From a bacterium (GTDB taxonomy: Bacteria; Planctomycetota; UBA1135; UBA2386): a stretch of DNA of 64,000 nt. Positions 37,053-45,610 of this stretch are shown piece after piece. The stretch is from positions 1-64,000 of the forward strand of contig JANSXC010000009.1 of assembly GCA_024743115.1 (NCBI GenBank), given 5' to 3'. The notes under the pieces were generated by a model. It worked only from the letters and a program-made list of their open reading frames with translations. It was not told the DNA's origin and ran no database searches. Position 1 is the first letter of the stretch. Each line of letters begins with the position of its first letter. Made by a program: the position numbers and the translations under genes.

Positions 37053-37478
37053 ACCGCCCGCGAGTTCTATCGGCTCCGCGCCGGCAATGGCCGAAGGCGT
37101 GCGCCAAACCGCACATCCCGCGCTCCCCGACGCCTACCCCACCTGTCCAAACCTCGTTTTCTCAGAGATTTACGAATCCTCAGGCTCGATCCGGGCACAC
37201 CTGTCGGAGCCGAGCTGATCGCCTCGATTGTCACGAACACGTCGCCCCGTAAGCCAACCACCCCCTTCCACGTCTACCCAGTGGGCCCGCAACCGCCCCG
37301 GCAGTGCGTGAAGATCTTGTCCCCCCGGCACTCCACTCAACAGTTCCCCGGTCGCAGCGGCCACGACTCTCTCGAGCGTACCTCGGCGATTCGGGAACGA
37401 TCGGAACCAAGATGCGTTGGTCGGTCCCTTGGCCGATCGGCCCCCCTACTCTCGGAGACCCCACCAGTGCACCCTCTC
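37053..37478. other. Intergenic region between divergent genes (426 bp)
   Basis: No convincing gene is seen. It is the longest gap in the window and separates the DUF2339 gene from the peptidase gene. A relatively AT-rich patch near 37155-37185 carries a small imperfect stem (GAGATT, loop TACG, AATCCTC) and may hold promoters. An in-frame extension of the peptidase gene back to 37281 exists but has no protein-like character. Confidence 0.4.
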
Positions 37479-39221
37479 ATGCGCCGCCTCGGCGCCATGC
37501 TCCTTCTAGTTGCCGCCATCGGCGTCACGTCCGCTCCCGCCAGTGCCCAGTGGCGCACGGAGCAGATTCGTGAGGTCCAGCTCGAGGTCGACGCCCCGGA
37601 GCGCCTCGAGCGCCTGCCGATGCGCCTCGGCGAGCGCGGCGTGCACCACCGCGCGCGACTGATGTCGAAGGATCGCAACGACATGATCCGCGCGCGCTAC
37701 ACCTGGCAGGCGGACGTCTACGAGTTCTCGAAGAAGGGCAAGAAGAAGGGCAAAGAGATCGACCTGCCCGACGGCACGCCGCCAGAGATGGCCAAGCAGA
37801 TCCGTGAGGCGATGATGCGGTTCGGAGCGAAGTCGCACAAATCGTTCAAGGAGTGGCTCGACGCGCAGGAAGGCGTCGGGATCGTGCAGAAGGGCAAGAA
37901 GAGGCGCGGCCGCAACGGCAAGGCCGACTACACGCACTGGGTCTGGCGCCTCGACAACCAATGGGGCCCCGCCGGACAGTGCTGGTGCGAAGCGGCGGTC
38001 TACGACTTCGGCGAGCGCGAGGTCGCGTTCGTGATCGAGATGCCGGTCGAGAAGCTCAACGCCAAGCCCAAGAGCAAGTGGAAGGCGATCATCAAGAAGA
38101 TGATGCGCAGCGGCAAGAAGCTCGACGACGGCGACCTCGCCAAGACGGATCCCGGCGCCAAGAAGCGTGGCGACAAGGCACGCGACAAATTCGCCGACTC
38201 GCCGGGCAAGCTCGCCGCGCTCAAGAAGGCCAAGGAGAACATCGCCGGTCTCGACGGCTGGGACTACTTCACGAGCCCCAACTACATCGTGCTCTACTCG
38301 TGGGACTTCTCGAAGCCGAGCGAGCGCACCAAGTCGAAGAAGCAGGCCGAGTACTACACCGACCGGCTCGAGAAGATGCGCAAGCTCTACGTCGAGAGCT
38401 TCCCGCTCGACGACACCGGACTGAAGGCGGTCTGGCCCGACGTCAACAAGATCCCCAAGCTCGAGGACAACGTGCCGATCACGGGCCCGCGCACCGAGGA
38501 CAAGGGCCCGACCGTCGAGGAGATCGCGGCGAAGGCGAAGAAGGCCGAGGGCAAGGTGCCCTACTCCGTGTTCCGCCTGTGCGCGACCTACGATCAGTTC
38601 TCGAAGTACGGCGGCACGAGCGGCGGCGTCGTCGGCTGGTACTCACCGGGCAGCAAGGAGCTCGTCGTGTTCCTCGGCGGCGACAAGATGATGGGCAAGG
38701 GCGCCACGGAGACCGTGACGTTCCACGAGGGCTGGCACCAGTACGCCGATCTCTACTTCCATCATCCCGCGAGTCCCAAGCACGCGAGCCTGCACCGCTG
38801 GTTCGACGAAGGTCACGGCGACTACTTCGGCTCGTTCCGCTGGAGCAACGCCGGCTGGAAGTACGTCGGCTCCAAGATGCGCCACGAGAGCTGCAAGAAC
38901 ATGGTGCGCGTCGGCGACTACATCCCGTTCAAGGAGCTCGTGAAGTGGCCGCGGCGACTCTTCTACACCAACCGTCCGGCGTATCGTTACGCCCAGGCCT
39001 ACTCGATGATCGACTTCTTCCGGCGCGGCCAGAAGCAGTCGGGGTTCAAGCAGCGGTGGGGTGAAGCCCTCGGCATCTACGGCAACGTCGCGATCGCCTA
39101 CGGCGACACCACGAAGGGCGTCGACATCGCGTTCCGCGAGATGACCGACGAGGACTGGCGGGAGCTCGAGGATGCCTGGAAGACCTGGGTCGGCAGCAAG
39201 CACTTCCTGAACGGGCAGTAG
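37479..39221 (+). CDS. Exported HExxH metallopeptidase (DUF1570-like)
   Basis: 580 residues from ATG 37479, which opens a good signal peptide (MRRLGAMLLLVAAIGVTSAP then ASAQ). The first ~290 residues are Lys-rich with little recognisable structure. The C-terminal part carries a zinc-site motif H416-E417-x-x-H420 (TVTFHEGWHQYADLY) with a likely third ligand Glu444 in RWFDEGHGDYFGSF, a gluzincin arrangement similar to DUF1570 peptidases of Planctomycetes. A unique Lys-rich stretch (KKGKKKGKEID, KKRRGRNGK) separates the parts. It is presumably periplasmic or secreted; the substrate is unknown. The gene at 45611 looks like an inactive relative. Confidence 0.78.
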   Translation: MRRLGAMLLLVAAIGVTSAPASAQWRTEQIREVQLEVDAPERLERLPMRLGERGVHHRARLMSKDRNDMIRARYTWQADVYEFSKKGKKKGKEIDLPDGTPPEMAKQIREAMMRFGAKSHKSFKEWLDAQEGVGIVQKGKKRRGRNGKADYTHWVWRLDNQWGPAGQCWCEAAVYDFGEREVAFVIEMPVEKLNAKPKSKWKAIIKKMMRSGKKLDDGDLAKTDPGAKKRGDKARDKFADSPGKLAALKKAKENIAGLDGWDYFTSPNYIVLYSWDFSKPSERTKSKKQAEYYTDRLEKMRKLYVESFPLDDTGLKAVWPDVNKIPKLEDNVPITGPRTEDKGPTVEEIAAKAKKAEGKVPYSVFRLCATYDQFSKYGGTSGGVVGWYSPGSKELVVFLGGDKMMGKGATETVTFHEGWHQYADLYFHHPASPKHASLHRWFDEGHGDYFGSFRWSNAGWKYVGSKMRHESCKNMVRVGDYIPFKELVKWPRRLFYTNRPAYRYAQAYSMIDFFRRGQKQSGFKQRWGEALGIYGNVAIAYGDTTKGVDIAFREMTDEDWRELEDAWKTWVGSKHFLNGQ

Positions 39222-39223
39222 GA

Positions 39224-39235
39224 CCGACGCGTCGG
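39224..39235 (+). terminator. Short perfect palindrome after the peptidase gene
   Basis: CCGACGCGTCGG, 3 nt after the stop codon at 39221. It could be a weak terminator stem; there is no T-run. Confidence 0.25.
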
Positions 39236-39357
39236 CGTCCGCGACCGACGCACCGCTAGCCACCCGCTCGACCGAGTCAGCGGGCAGGCTGCGCAGCGGC
39301 GAGGGAAGAATGCCGCGCTTCGAATTTCACCGACCGAGGTGCAATCCGCGCGGCCCC

Positions 39358-39363
39358 TATATA
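39358..39363 (+). promoter_or_regulatory. Candidate -10 box of the PaaX-type regulator
   Basis: TATATA, rare in such GC-rich sequence. It lies 29 nt before the ATG at 39392 and directly abuts the palindrome at 39365. A -35 box is not obvious. Confidence 0.45.
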
Positions 39364-39364
39364 C

Positions 39365-39378
39365 GACAGATATCTGTC
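39365..39378. promoter_or_regulatory. 14-bp perfect palindrome, probable operator
   Basis: GACAGATATCTGTC is perfectly symmetric and sits at the expected transcription start, between the TATATA box and the regulator gene. A second, partly overlapping CTGT-N6-ACAG pair spans 39374-39387. The position suggests that the PaaX-type protein represses its own transcript and the coupled amidohydrolase gene. Confidence 0.55.
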
Positions 39379-39391
39379 TCTGCACAGCATC

Positions 39392-40231
39392 ATGTCGACT
39401 ATCCCGAACCACCCGATCGCCGAGTCGATCCACTCGCTGCTCGCCGTCGTCGGCGAACGCCGGGGGCGAGAGCTGCCCGGACCGTGGTTCGTCGCGGCGC
39501 TCGAGCCGCTCGGGATCCCGGCCGCGAGCGTGCGCCAGACCCTGCTGCGGATGACGCAGCGCGGCGAGCTCGTCGCACGCAAGGTCGGCCGGATCAAGCA
39601 CTACGCGTTCACGGACCTGTTCCGCGGCCACATCACGACGGGCACGGCCAAGATCTTCACACCTGCTGCCGAGCCGTGGGACGGGATCTGGACGATCGTT
39701 CACTACCGTTTTCCGGCGAGCGGGCGCAGCGACCGGGACCAGTTCAAGGAGCTGCTCGAGATCGAGGGCTTCGGCCAGCTCGGCAACGGCTTGTTCATTC
39801 ATCCGCGGGACCGCTCGCAGCAGGTCCGCGACGGCCTCGCCGCGATGACGACGGCACCCGAAGTCAACGTGTTCCGCGGTGAGTCCCGCGCCGGCGAGAC
39901 GCCGACCCAACTGGTGCAGCGCGCGTGGGACCTCGACGACATCGCCACCGCGTACGACAGGTTCCTTGCGCGATTCGCCAAGGCCTCACGGCAGCGCCCG
40001 CGTCCTGCAGAAGCGTTCCGACGGCGGCTCGAACTCGCACTGGCCTACCTCACGATCGCCTGGAGCGACCCCGACCTGCCGCCCGAACTGCTGCCGCCGC
40101 GCTGGCCCGGCATCGCGGCCCGCAAGCTCACGGTCACGCTCTACGAGCGCTGGTTACCGGGCGCGCTCGCCCACGGCGATGCGCTGTTCACGGCCATCGA
40201 CCACGACATCCCTCCCACGACCAGACCATGA
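39392..40231 (+). CDS. PaaX-family transcriptional regulator
   Basis: 279 residues. The N-terminal winged helix is typical of PaaX (SIHSLLAVVGERRGRELPGP, then RQTLLRMTQRGELVARKVGR), with the following central block YAFTDLFRGHITTGTAKIFT and WDGIWTIVHYRFPASGRSDR, and the C-terminal helical domain (QRAWDLDDIATAYDRFLARF). PaaX proteins usually repress phenylacetate catabolism and respond to an acyl-CoA; here no phenylacetate genes are nearby and the only partner is a secreted amidohydrolase translated from an ATGA overlap. The ligand is therefore probably different. Confidence 0.85.
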   Translation: MSTIPNHPIAESIHSLLAVVGERRGRELPGPWFVAALEPLGIPAASVRQTLLRMTQRGELVARKVGRIKHYAFTDLFRGHITTGTAKIFTPAAEPWDGIWTIVHYRFPASGRSDRDQFKELLEIEGFGQLGNGLFIHPRDRSQQVRDGLAAMTTAPEVNVFRGESRAGETPTQLVQRAWDLDDIATAYDRFLARFAKASRQRPRPAEAFRRRLELALAYLTIAWSDPDLPPELLPPRWPGIAARKLTVTLYERWLPGALAHGDALFTAIDHDIPPTTRP

Positions 40232-42216
40232 CTCCGTATTCCCCGACGCCAACAGCTTCTGCCATGCCAAGAATCCCAGCCACAGCCAGCCGGCCGCGAC
40301 TCACGATCGCGCTGCTCGCACTCGCCACGACATTCGGCGCGACCTCGCACGGGCGCGCCCAGGAGCCCACACTCGTGTTCCGCGGCGGCCGGATCTTCGA
40401 TTCTGCCAGCGCGACGAGCCGACCACTCGGCCAGCTCCGGATCGCCGGCGGCAAGGTGCTCGCGGAAGCCCCCGATGACGCTGCGATCCCGGCCGACGCC
40501 CGCGTCGTCGACACGACGGGCAAGACGCTCGTGCCGGGAATGTTCGATCTGCACGTGCACATCGCGGTACCAGGCGCGCCATGGTCGACGGTCGTGCAGG
40601 CGACACCCGAACAGAACCTCCGATCCCACGCCTACTGTGGCGTGCTGCACGTCGTCGACCTGCACGGCAACGAGGCCACGATCTTCGATCTGCGCGAGAC
40701 CTCGAAGCAGGCCCCGGACATGGCCAGGCTCTATGCGGCAGGCGCGGCGTTCACGCGGCCCGGCGGCCACGCGACGCAGTTCGGCATTCCCGCCAACACG
40801 ATCGACGAGCCCGCCGACGTGACGAAGCGCATGGCGACGCTGCTGCCAAAGCAACCCGACGTGATCAAGGCAGTCGTCGAACACGGCGGCTGGGGCGGGC
40901 TCAACGAGATGCCGACCCTCGACGATCGGTTGTTTGCCGAAGTCGCGCGCCAGACCAAGGCCGCGAAGCTGCCGCTGTTCAGCCACGTCTGGTCACCCGC
41001 CGAAGCAATGCTCGCGACCAGGTACGGCGCCAACGCGCTGGCGCACGGCGTATTCCTCGGCCCGGTGACCGACGAACTCGTCGCCGCGATGCAGCAGCGC
41101 GACACCGGTTACATCGCGACGCTCGCGGTCGTGCTCGCGTCGGTGCACACGATGAAGGGGAACTCGCCGTACGACCACGCGCTCGCCCGCGAATGCCTGC
41201 ATCCCGACCTCATCGGGGCGTACCTCGACGAGGCGACCCGGGCCAGCCTGCAGGGTTCACCGATGGTTCGTATCGGGATGCGCCAGGAGAAGCTCTACCT
41301 CAACAACATCAAGAAGCTCGAAGAGAACGACATTGCGATCGGTATCGGCACCGACGCCGGCAATCCACTCGTGCCCCATGGCCCGGCCGTGATCTTCGAA
41401 CTCGAACGGCACGTCGCCGCCGGCCTCACCCCGGGCCAGGCATTGCGATCCGCCACGGCGACGGCCGCCCGGCTCCTCCGCGTCGACGATCGTTTCGGTT
41501 CGCTGGCCACCGGCAAGGTCGCCGATGTCATCGTTGTCGACGGTGACCCGGCCACGGACATCACGCACATGTGGCACATCGACGCGGTCTACAAGGCCGG
41601 CGCCGCATGCGATCGCGCCGCGACGGCCGCCGCGGTGAAGCAGCTCGCCCGCCCCGTTGTCACCATCGCGGCTGGTACCGATGTCGCCCCGCTCGTCGAC
41701 GACTTCGCAGACCAGGACCTCGAGTGCGACTGGGGCGGCAAGTGGGAACCCACGACGGACGCCATCGCCGGCGGCAAATCGAAGTGCTCTGTCGCGGCCG
41801 CGAAGGTCGACGGTCACGACGTGCTCAAGGTCACCGGCGAGCTCAACAAGGGCTTCCAGTGGGGGCCATGGTCCGGTGCCGCGGTGCAGTGGGACCCCGC
41901 GGTGAAGCGTCTCGTCGATGCCTCGCAGTACACGGGCCTACGGCTGCGCATCCGCGGCACGAAGCGCAACTACACCGTGACGTGTCATCGCGCCGCCGTG
42001 CGTGACTTCAACTTCTGGACCGCGAAGTTCGAGGCCACCGGCGAGTGGCAGACGATCGATCTGCCGTTCGAGTCGTTCCGGCAAATCGGCTTCGGCAAGC
42101 GCCTCGATTGGTCGGCAACCGATATCAAGGGGCTGCAGATCGAGGCCCGCAACACGCCCATGGGCGGCACGACGGGTCCGTTCGTGCTCGAGATCGACTC
42201 GGTGTCGATCTACTGA
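40228..42216 (+). CDS. Exported amidohydrolase with C-terminal CIA30/galactose-binding-like domain
   Basis: 662 residues from the ATG overlapping the regulator stop (ATGA); ATG 40264 would give a shorter signal peptide (LTIALLALATTFGATSHGRA). Metal-dependent amidohydrolase motifs are visible: H109-x-H111 in GMFDLHVHIAVPG, histidines in PLFSHVWS and NALAHGVFLG, and Asp376 in AIGIGTDAGNPLVPHG. The last ~175 residues (LVDDFADQDLECDWGGKWEP, then DLPFESFRQIGFGKRLDW) are a CIA30-type beta-sandwich often attached to secreted enzymes. It probably hydrolyses an amide or cyclic amide outside the cytoplasm. Confidence 0.85.
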   Translation: MTPYSPTPTASAMPRIPATASRPRLTIALLALATTFGATSHGRAQEPTLVFRGGRIFDSASATSRPLGQLRIAGGKVLAEAPDDAAIPADARVVDTTGKTLVPGMFDLHVHIAVPGAPWSTVVQATPEQNLRSHAYCGVLHVVDLHGNEATIFDLRETSKQAPDMARLYAAGAAFTRPGGHATQFGIPANTIDEPADVTKRMATLLPKQPDVIKAVVEHGGWGGLNEMPTLDDRLFAEVARQTKAAKLPLFSHVWSPAEAMLATRYGANALAHGVFLGPVTDELVAAMQQRDTGYIATLAVVLASVHTMKGNSPYDHALARECLHPDLIGAYLDEATRASLQGSPMVRIGMRQEKLYLNNIKKLEENDIAIGIGTDAGNPLVPHGPAVIFELERHVAAGLTPGQALRSATATAARLLRVDDRFGSLATGKVADVIVVDGDPATDITHMWHIDAVYKAGAACDRAATAAAVKQLARPVVTIAAGTDVAPLVDDFADQDLECDWGGKWEPTTDAIAGGKSKCSVAAAKVDGHDVLKVTGELNKGFQWGPWSGAAVQWDPAVKRLVDASQYTGLRLRIRGTKRNYTVTCHRAAVRDFNFWTAKFEATGEWQTIDLPFESFRQIGFGKRLDWSATDIKGLQIEARNTPMGGTTGPFVLEIDSVSIY

Positions 42217-42229
42217 GCACCGGACCGAG

Positions 42230-45025
42230 TCAGCGCGGCGTGAGCTCGACGATCGCGGTGCTGAGCCGCGCGTCCTCGACCTCGACCTCGCAGAACGCGG
42301 GCTCGTAGCCGTTCACGAGCACCTCGAAGCCCCACTTGCCGGGCGGGAACGCCGACTTCGCGAGGTAGTAGGTGCTCTCGATCGGCCACGGTGACACGGC
42401 CTGGTCATCGGCGTGCAGGGTCAGTTCGAGAGGCTTGTTGTCGGGGCCGCCACGCACCTTGATCGGCCCCCATGTGCCGCCGTCGGGCACCTTCGACGAA
42501 CGCATGCGGAACGCGATCCGCCCCGCCGGATGGGCGACGACCCTGACCTCCGTGATCGCCCCCGGCTGGATCACGATCTCGCGTTCGTGGCGCCCGCGCC
42601 CCGCGGTCTGGTAGCCGAACACCTGCGACATCGGCCTGCTCAGCAGCACGCTGAGATGCCAGCGCCCCACCGGCAGCTCGCGATACGTGCGATCCTCGGG
42701 CGGGATCATCAACGTGTGAGTCCGCGACAGGTCGCGCTCGAGGTGACGCAACTCGAAACCGTGCTCCTCGATCGGTTCGCCCGTCGGCGATTCGACGAGG
42801 AGCCGCAAGGCGCCGAACTGTTCCGCGGGGCGCACGACGAGCGAGCGTTCAACCCGATAGATCCCCGGGTGCACGTCGTGCCGCAGCACGGCCGCCTGCG
42901 CGATCTCGTCGGTCGTGTAGAGCGCCCAGACGTGGCCGAAGGGTGACAGCACCTGGAGCCGGCCGGAGGCATCGCGCGAGAAGAAGCCAGCGGAGCCGAT
43001 CTGGCCCTTTTCGGGGAACCCGGGTCGCGGCTTCCATACCGGTCCGTCACGCGTCAGGTCGAAGCAATCGCCGCGCACCTCGGCACCCGGCAACTCTTCG
43101 CCGTCGGGCCCGCACACCGAGAGCAACAACAGCTGGCGGTCGACGTTCAGCTTGACCGTTTCCCCGACGCGTGCGGCCACCATCGTGACGCAACTGTGCA
43201 ATGTGCTGCGAACGCAAACGGCGTAGACCGCCGCCGGATCGAGTCCCGCACAGACGAATCCACCGCCCTCGTCCGTCATGGTCGTCGTGCGCACTTGCGC
43301 TGGCGAACCGTCACGCAGCGCAAACACCTCACGCTTGCCCATGAACGAACGTTGGATCGCAACGACGTCGAGCGGGTCGGCTAGAGCCGGATCGATGGTC
43401 GCCACGAACACCGGGTAGTTCGCGAGCGGGGCGCCGTCCGCGAGCAGAACGCGACCGCGAATCGCACTCTCACCGGCGAATGTGATCGTGCCAACGTCGC
43501 GGACACCAAAGGCCTCACCCGACTTGCGCTCGATCGCGGCGCTGACAACGCCGTGACGCGGATCGCGCGCGACGATCGCTTCAGGGCCGTCTTCGTCGGG
43601 AACAGGCACGAAGAACGTGCCGTCGGCCCGACTCGTCGCGTCCTGGTTGAACAGCCGCTCACCGTAGCGGCGATGAATCGACGCACCCGCCACCGGCAAC
43701 CCGTCGCCATCCACGACCCGACCGGTGATTCCGGCCCCCGACTCGAGCTCCATCTCGGCCAAGAACTCGTGCGGCTCGAGTGCTCGCGGCAACGAGAGCA
43801 AGTCGCGATCGGCTCGGCCGGCGGCCGCGCCGACGGCTTCGACCACCACGTAGTTCGTGCAGCGGAACAGCGTCGACCGCTCTCGCAGCTCGTCCAACAC
43901 ACAGCGGAACCGGCCGTCGGCGTCGGTCGTGCCGTGTGCGATCGCGATGCGTGCAGATGCCGGCGCCGACTCGCCGTAGCCGAATCCGCGTGGCACGACG
44001 CTCACACGCACGTTCGCCTCCGCGACGGGCTCCCCCCCGGAGCGCACGACGACCTCGAGCTGCCAGAGTGCGCGCGCGCCGGGCTCGACGACGTCGCGCT
44101 CGACCTCGTCCCCGGCGTCGGCCACGACCTCACTCGCGGCACCGGACTCCGCCGCCACCTCGACGCCGGCCGACGCGGCATCCGGCGTCGCGGTCGGTGA
44201 GTCTTCACCCGCCATGGCCTTGAGCCAACCGACATACGCGCCCAGCAGGAGCAGCGCTGCCCCCACGACCGCCACACCTACCGTCTTGCCATGCATCGCC
44301 CACCATCCTCCGTGTAGGACGTGACCCGTCGTCACGCCGAGCAACGAGCCGTCGGTCGGAGCGACACCGGTCGGAGCCTCACCAACCGGCGTCGCGTTCG
44401 CGAGCGCCATCGCCTCCGCGATCACGCGCTCCCGCACCTGCGCGAACAACGCATTCTCGCTCGTCAACCACGCCGCCACAGCGCTCGCGACCCCGGCCGG
44501 CAGCGCCTGGCGCAACCGTTCGAGCCCGCGATGCAACTGCGCGCGCACCGTCCCGGTCGGCTGCTCGAGCACCTGCGCGATCGCGATCGGCTCCATGCCG
44601 TGCACGAGGCGCAACCGCAACACCTGGCGATACGGCAACGGCAACTCTTCGATCGCCGCGACCAGCGCGTCGAACGCTTCACCCGACGCCGCGATCGCCT
44701 GCGGATCCGACGTCGCCGCAGGCTCGGCGGTAGCGGCCGCGAGATCGACCTCGCGCCGGCGCTGCTGCCGGCGCCAGTGCATGCGTGCCTCGTTCTGCAG
44801 GATGCCCGTCAGCCAGGGCCACAGCGGCCGCGACCGATCCCAGGTCGTCGCCTTCGCCATCGCGGCGAGGAACGTCGCCTGCACGAGATCCTCCGCGCTG
44901 CCCTCGCGCCCCACGAGATGCGAGGCCACGAGCACGAGCCGCCCGGCGGTCGCGTCGAAGACCCGGGTCAGAGCCGCAGGATCTCGGCGATCCACCCACT
45001 CGGCAAAGTCATGTTCCAGGTCCAC
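42230..45025 (-). CDS. ECF sigma factor fused to a membrane helix and carboxypeptidase-regulatory-like repeats
   Basis: 931 residues. Residues ~10-180 form an ECF sigma factor: region 2 (VGREGSAEDLVQATFLAAMA, WPWLTGILQNEARMHWRRQQ) and region 4 (PLPYRQVLRLRLVHGMEPIA, then QVLEQPTGTVRAQLHRGLER). After an Ala-rich linker, MHGK (244-247) precedes one membrane helix (about 248-267). The outer ~660 residues hold regulatory-like modules, for example AGITGRVVDGDGLPVAGASI, AIRGRVLLADGAPLANYPVF and ELEVVVRSG-type strands. The layout matches the proteins at 3285 and 62978. Its 3' end faces the amidohydrolase gene with a 13-nt gap. Confidence 0.86.
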   Translation of the reverse strand: MDLEHDFAEWVDRRDPAALTRVFDATAGRLVLVASHLVGREGSAEDLVQATFLAAMAKATTWDRSRPLWPWLTGILQNEARMHWRRQQRRREVDLAAATAEPAATSDPQAIAASGEAFDALVAAIEELPLPYRQVLRLRLVHGMEPIAIAQVLEQPTGTVRAQLHRGLERLRQALPAGVASAVAAWLTSENALFAQVRERVIAEAMALANATPVGEAPTGVAPTDGSLLGVTTGHVLHGGWWAMHGKTVGVAVVGAALLLLGAYVGWLKAMAGEDSPTATPDAASAGVEVAAESGAASEVVADAGDEVERDVVEPGARALWQLEVVVRSGGEPVAEANVRVSVVPRGFGYGESAPASARIAIAHGTTDADGRFRCVLDELRERSTLFRCTNYVVVEAVGAAAGRADRDLLSLPRALEPHEFLAEMELESGAGITGRVVDGDGLPVAGASIHRRYGERLFNQDATSRADGTFFVPVPDEDGPEAIVARDPRHGVVSAAIERKSGEAFGVRDVGTITFAGESAIRGRVLLADGAPLANYPVFVATIDPALADPLDVVAIQRSFMGKREVFALRDGSPAQVRTTTMTDEGGGFVCAGLDPAAVYAVCVRSTLHSCVTMVAARVGETVKLNVDRQLLLLSVCGPDGEELPGAEVRGDCFDLTRDGPVWKPRPGFPEKGQIGSAGFFSRDASGRLQVLSPFGHVWALYTTDEIAQAAVLRHDVHPGIYRVERSLVVRPAEQFGALRLLVESPTGEPIEEHGFELRHLERDLSRTHTLMIPPEDRTYRELPVGRWHLSVLLSRPMSQVFGYQTAGRGRHEREIVIQPGAITEVRVVAHPAGRIAFRMRSSKVPDGGTWGPIKVRGGPDNKPLELTLHADDQAVSPWPIESTYYLAKSAFPPGKWGFEVLVNGYEPAFCEVEVEDARLSTAIVELTPR

Positions 45026-45075
45026 GGGAGCGGTATGCCGGTGAGCACGTCAGCGTTGCGACCGTTCGAGAAAAA

Positions 45076-45470
45076 TCACTCCGTGGCGCCGTGCCGCATC
45101 ACCTTGGCGGGCAACCAGACGAACAGCGTGACCGAGAGCGTGCACCACAACGTGCCGGTCACGAAGGAGATGACGCCGTACAGCAGCCCGGCGCCCAGCT
45201 TGCCCAACGCCGTTGCGGCGACGGGTGCGGCCCGCGCGCCTGCCCCGGCCTCGTCCCCGGCATGAAACCGCCCGTGGCTCCACTCGAAGACTGCCCGAGC
45301 GTGTAGATCACCGCGTTCGGCAGGCTCCAGACGCACAGCCCCACGAGGGCCATCGTGGCGAGGAGCTGGAGCCAGTCACGCAACACGAACTCCGCAGCGA
45401 ACCGTAAGCCGACGATCAGCAGCCCGAACAGCACGAGGGGTCGGGCACGGAGCCAGGGCGTCTCGGGCAT
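45076..45470 (-). pseudogene. Small membrane protein interrupted by a frameshift
   Basis: From ATG 45470 the frame reads MPETPWLRARPLVLFGLLIV and further membrane segments (LLATMALVGLCVWSLPNAVI), then SSGATGGFMPGT. A different frame then continues with ALGKLGAGLLYGVISFVTGT, LWCTLSVTLFVWLPAKVMRH and a stop at 45076. Adding one base to the C4 run at 45255-45258 (plus strand) joins both halves into a ~131-residue, roughly four-helix membrane protein. It is either a recent inactivation or a sequencing error in a homopolymer. Confidence 0.68.
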
Positions 45471-45610
45471 CGGAGCAATGTTATCCGACCACACCGCTAT
45501 CGTTACGCGAGCGAAACAGGAACCGGACTGATCGGACGAGTGGGAAACTCACGGTCCCGCCTGGTGGAGTGCCTCTGCACGATTCGAGCGGGACTGCTAG
45601 AGTCGCGCGG

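Noticed and set aside
37053..37478. Possible tRNA or small RNA in the longest gap
   Set aside because: No T-loop or acceptor-stem pairing could be found by eye; the small stem near 37165 is imperfect.
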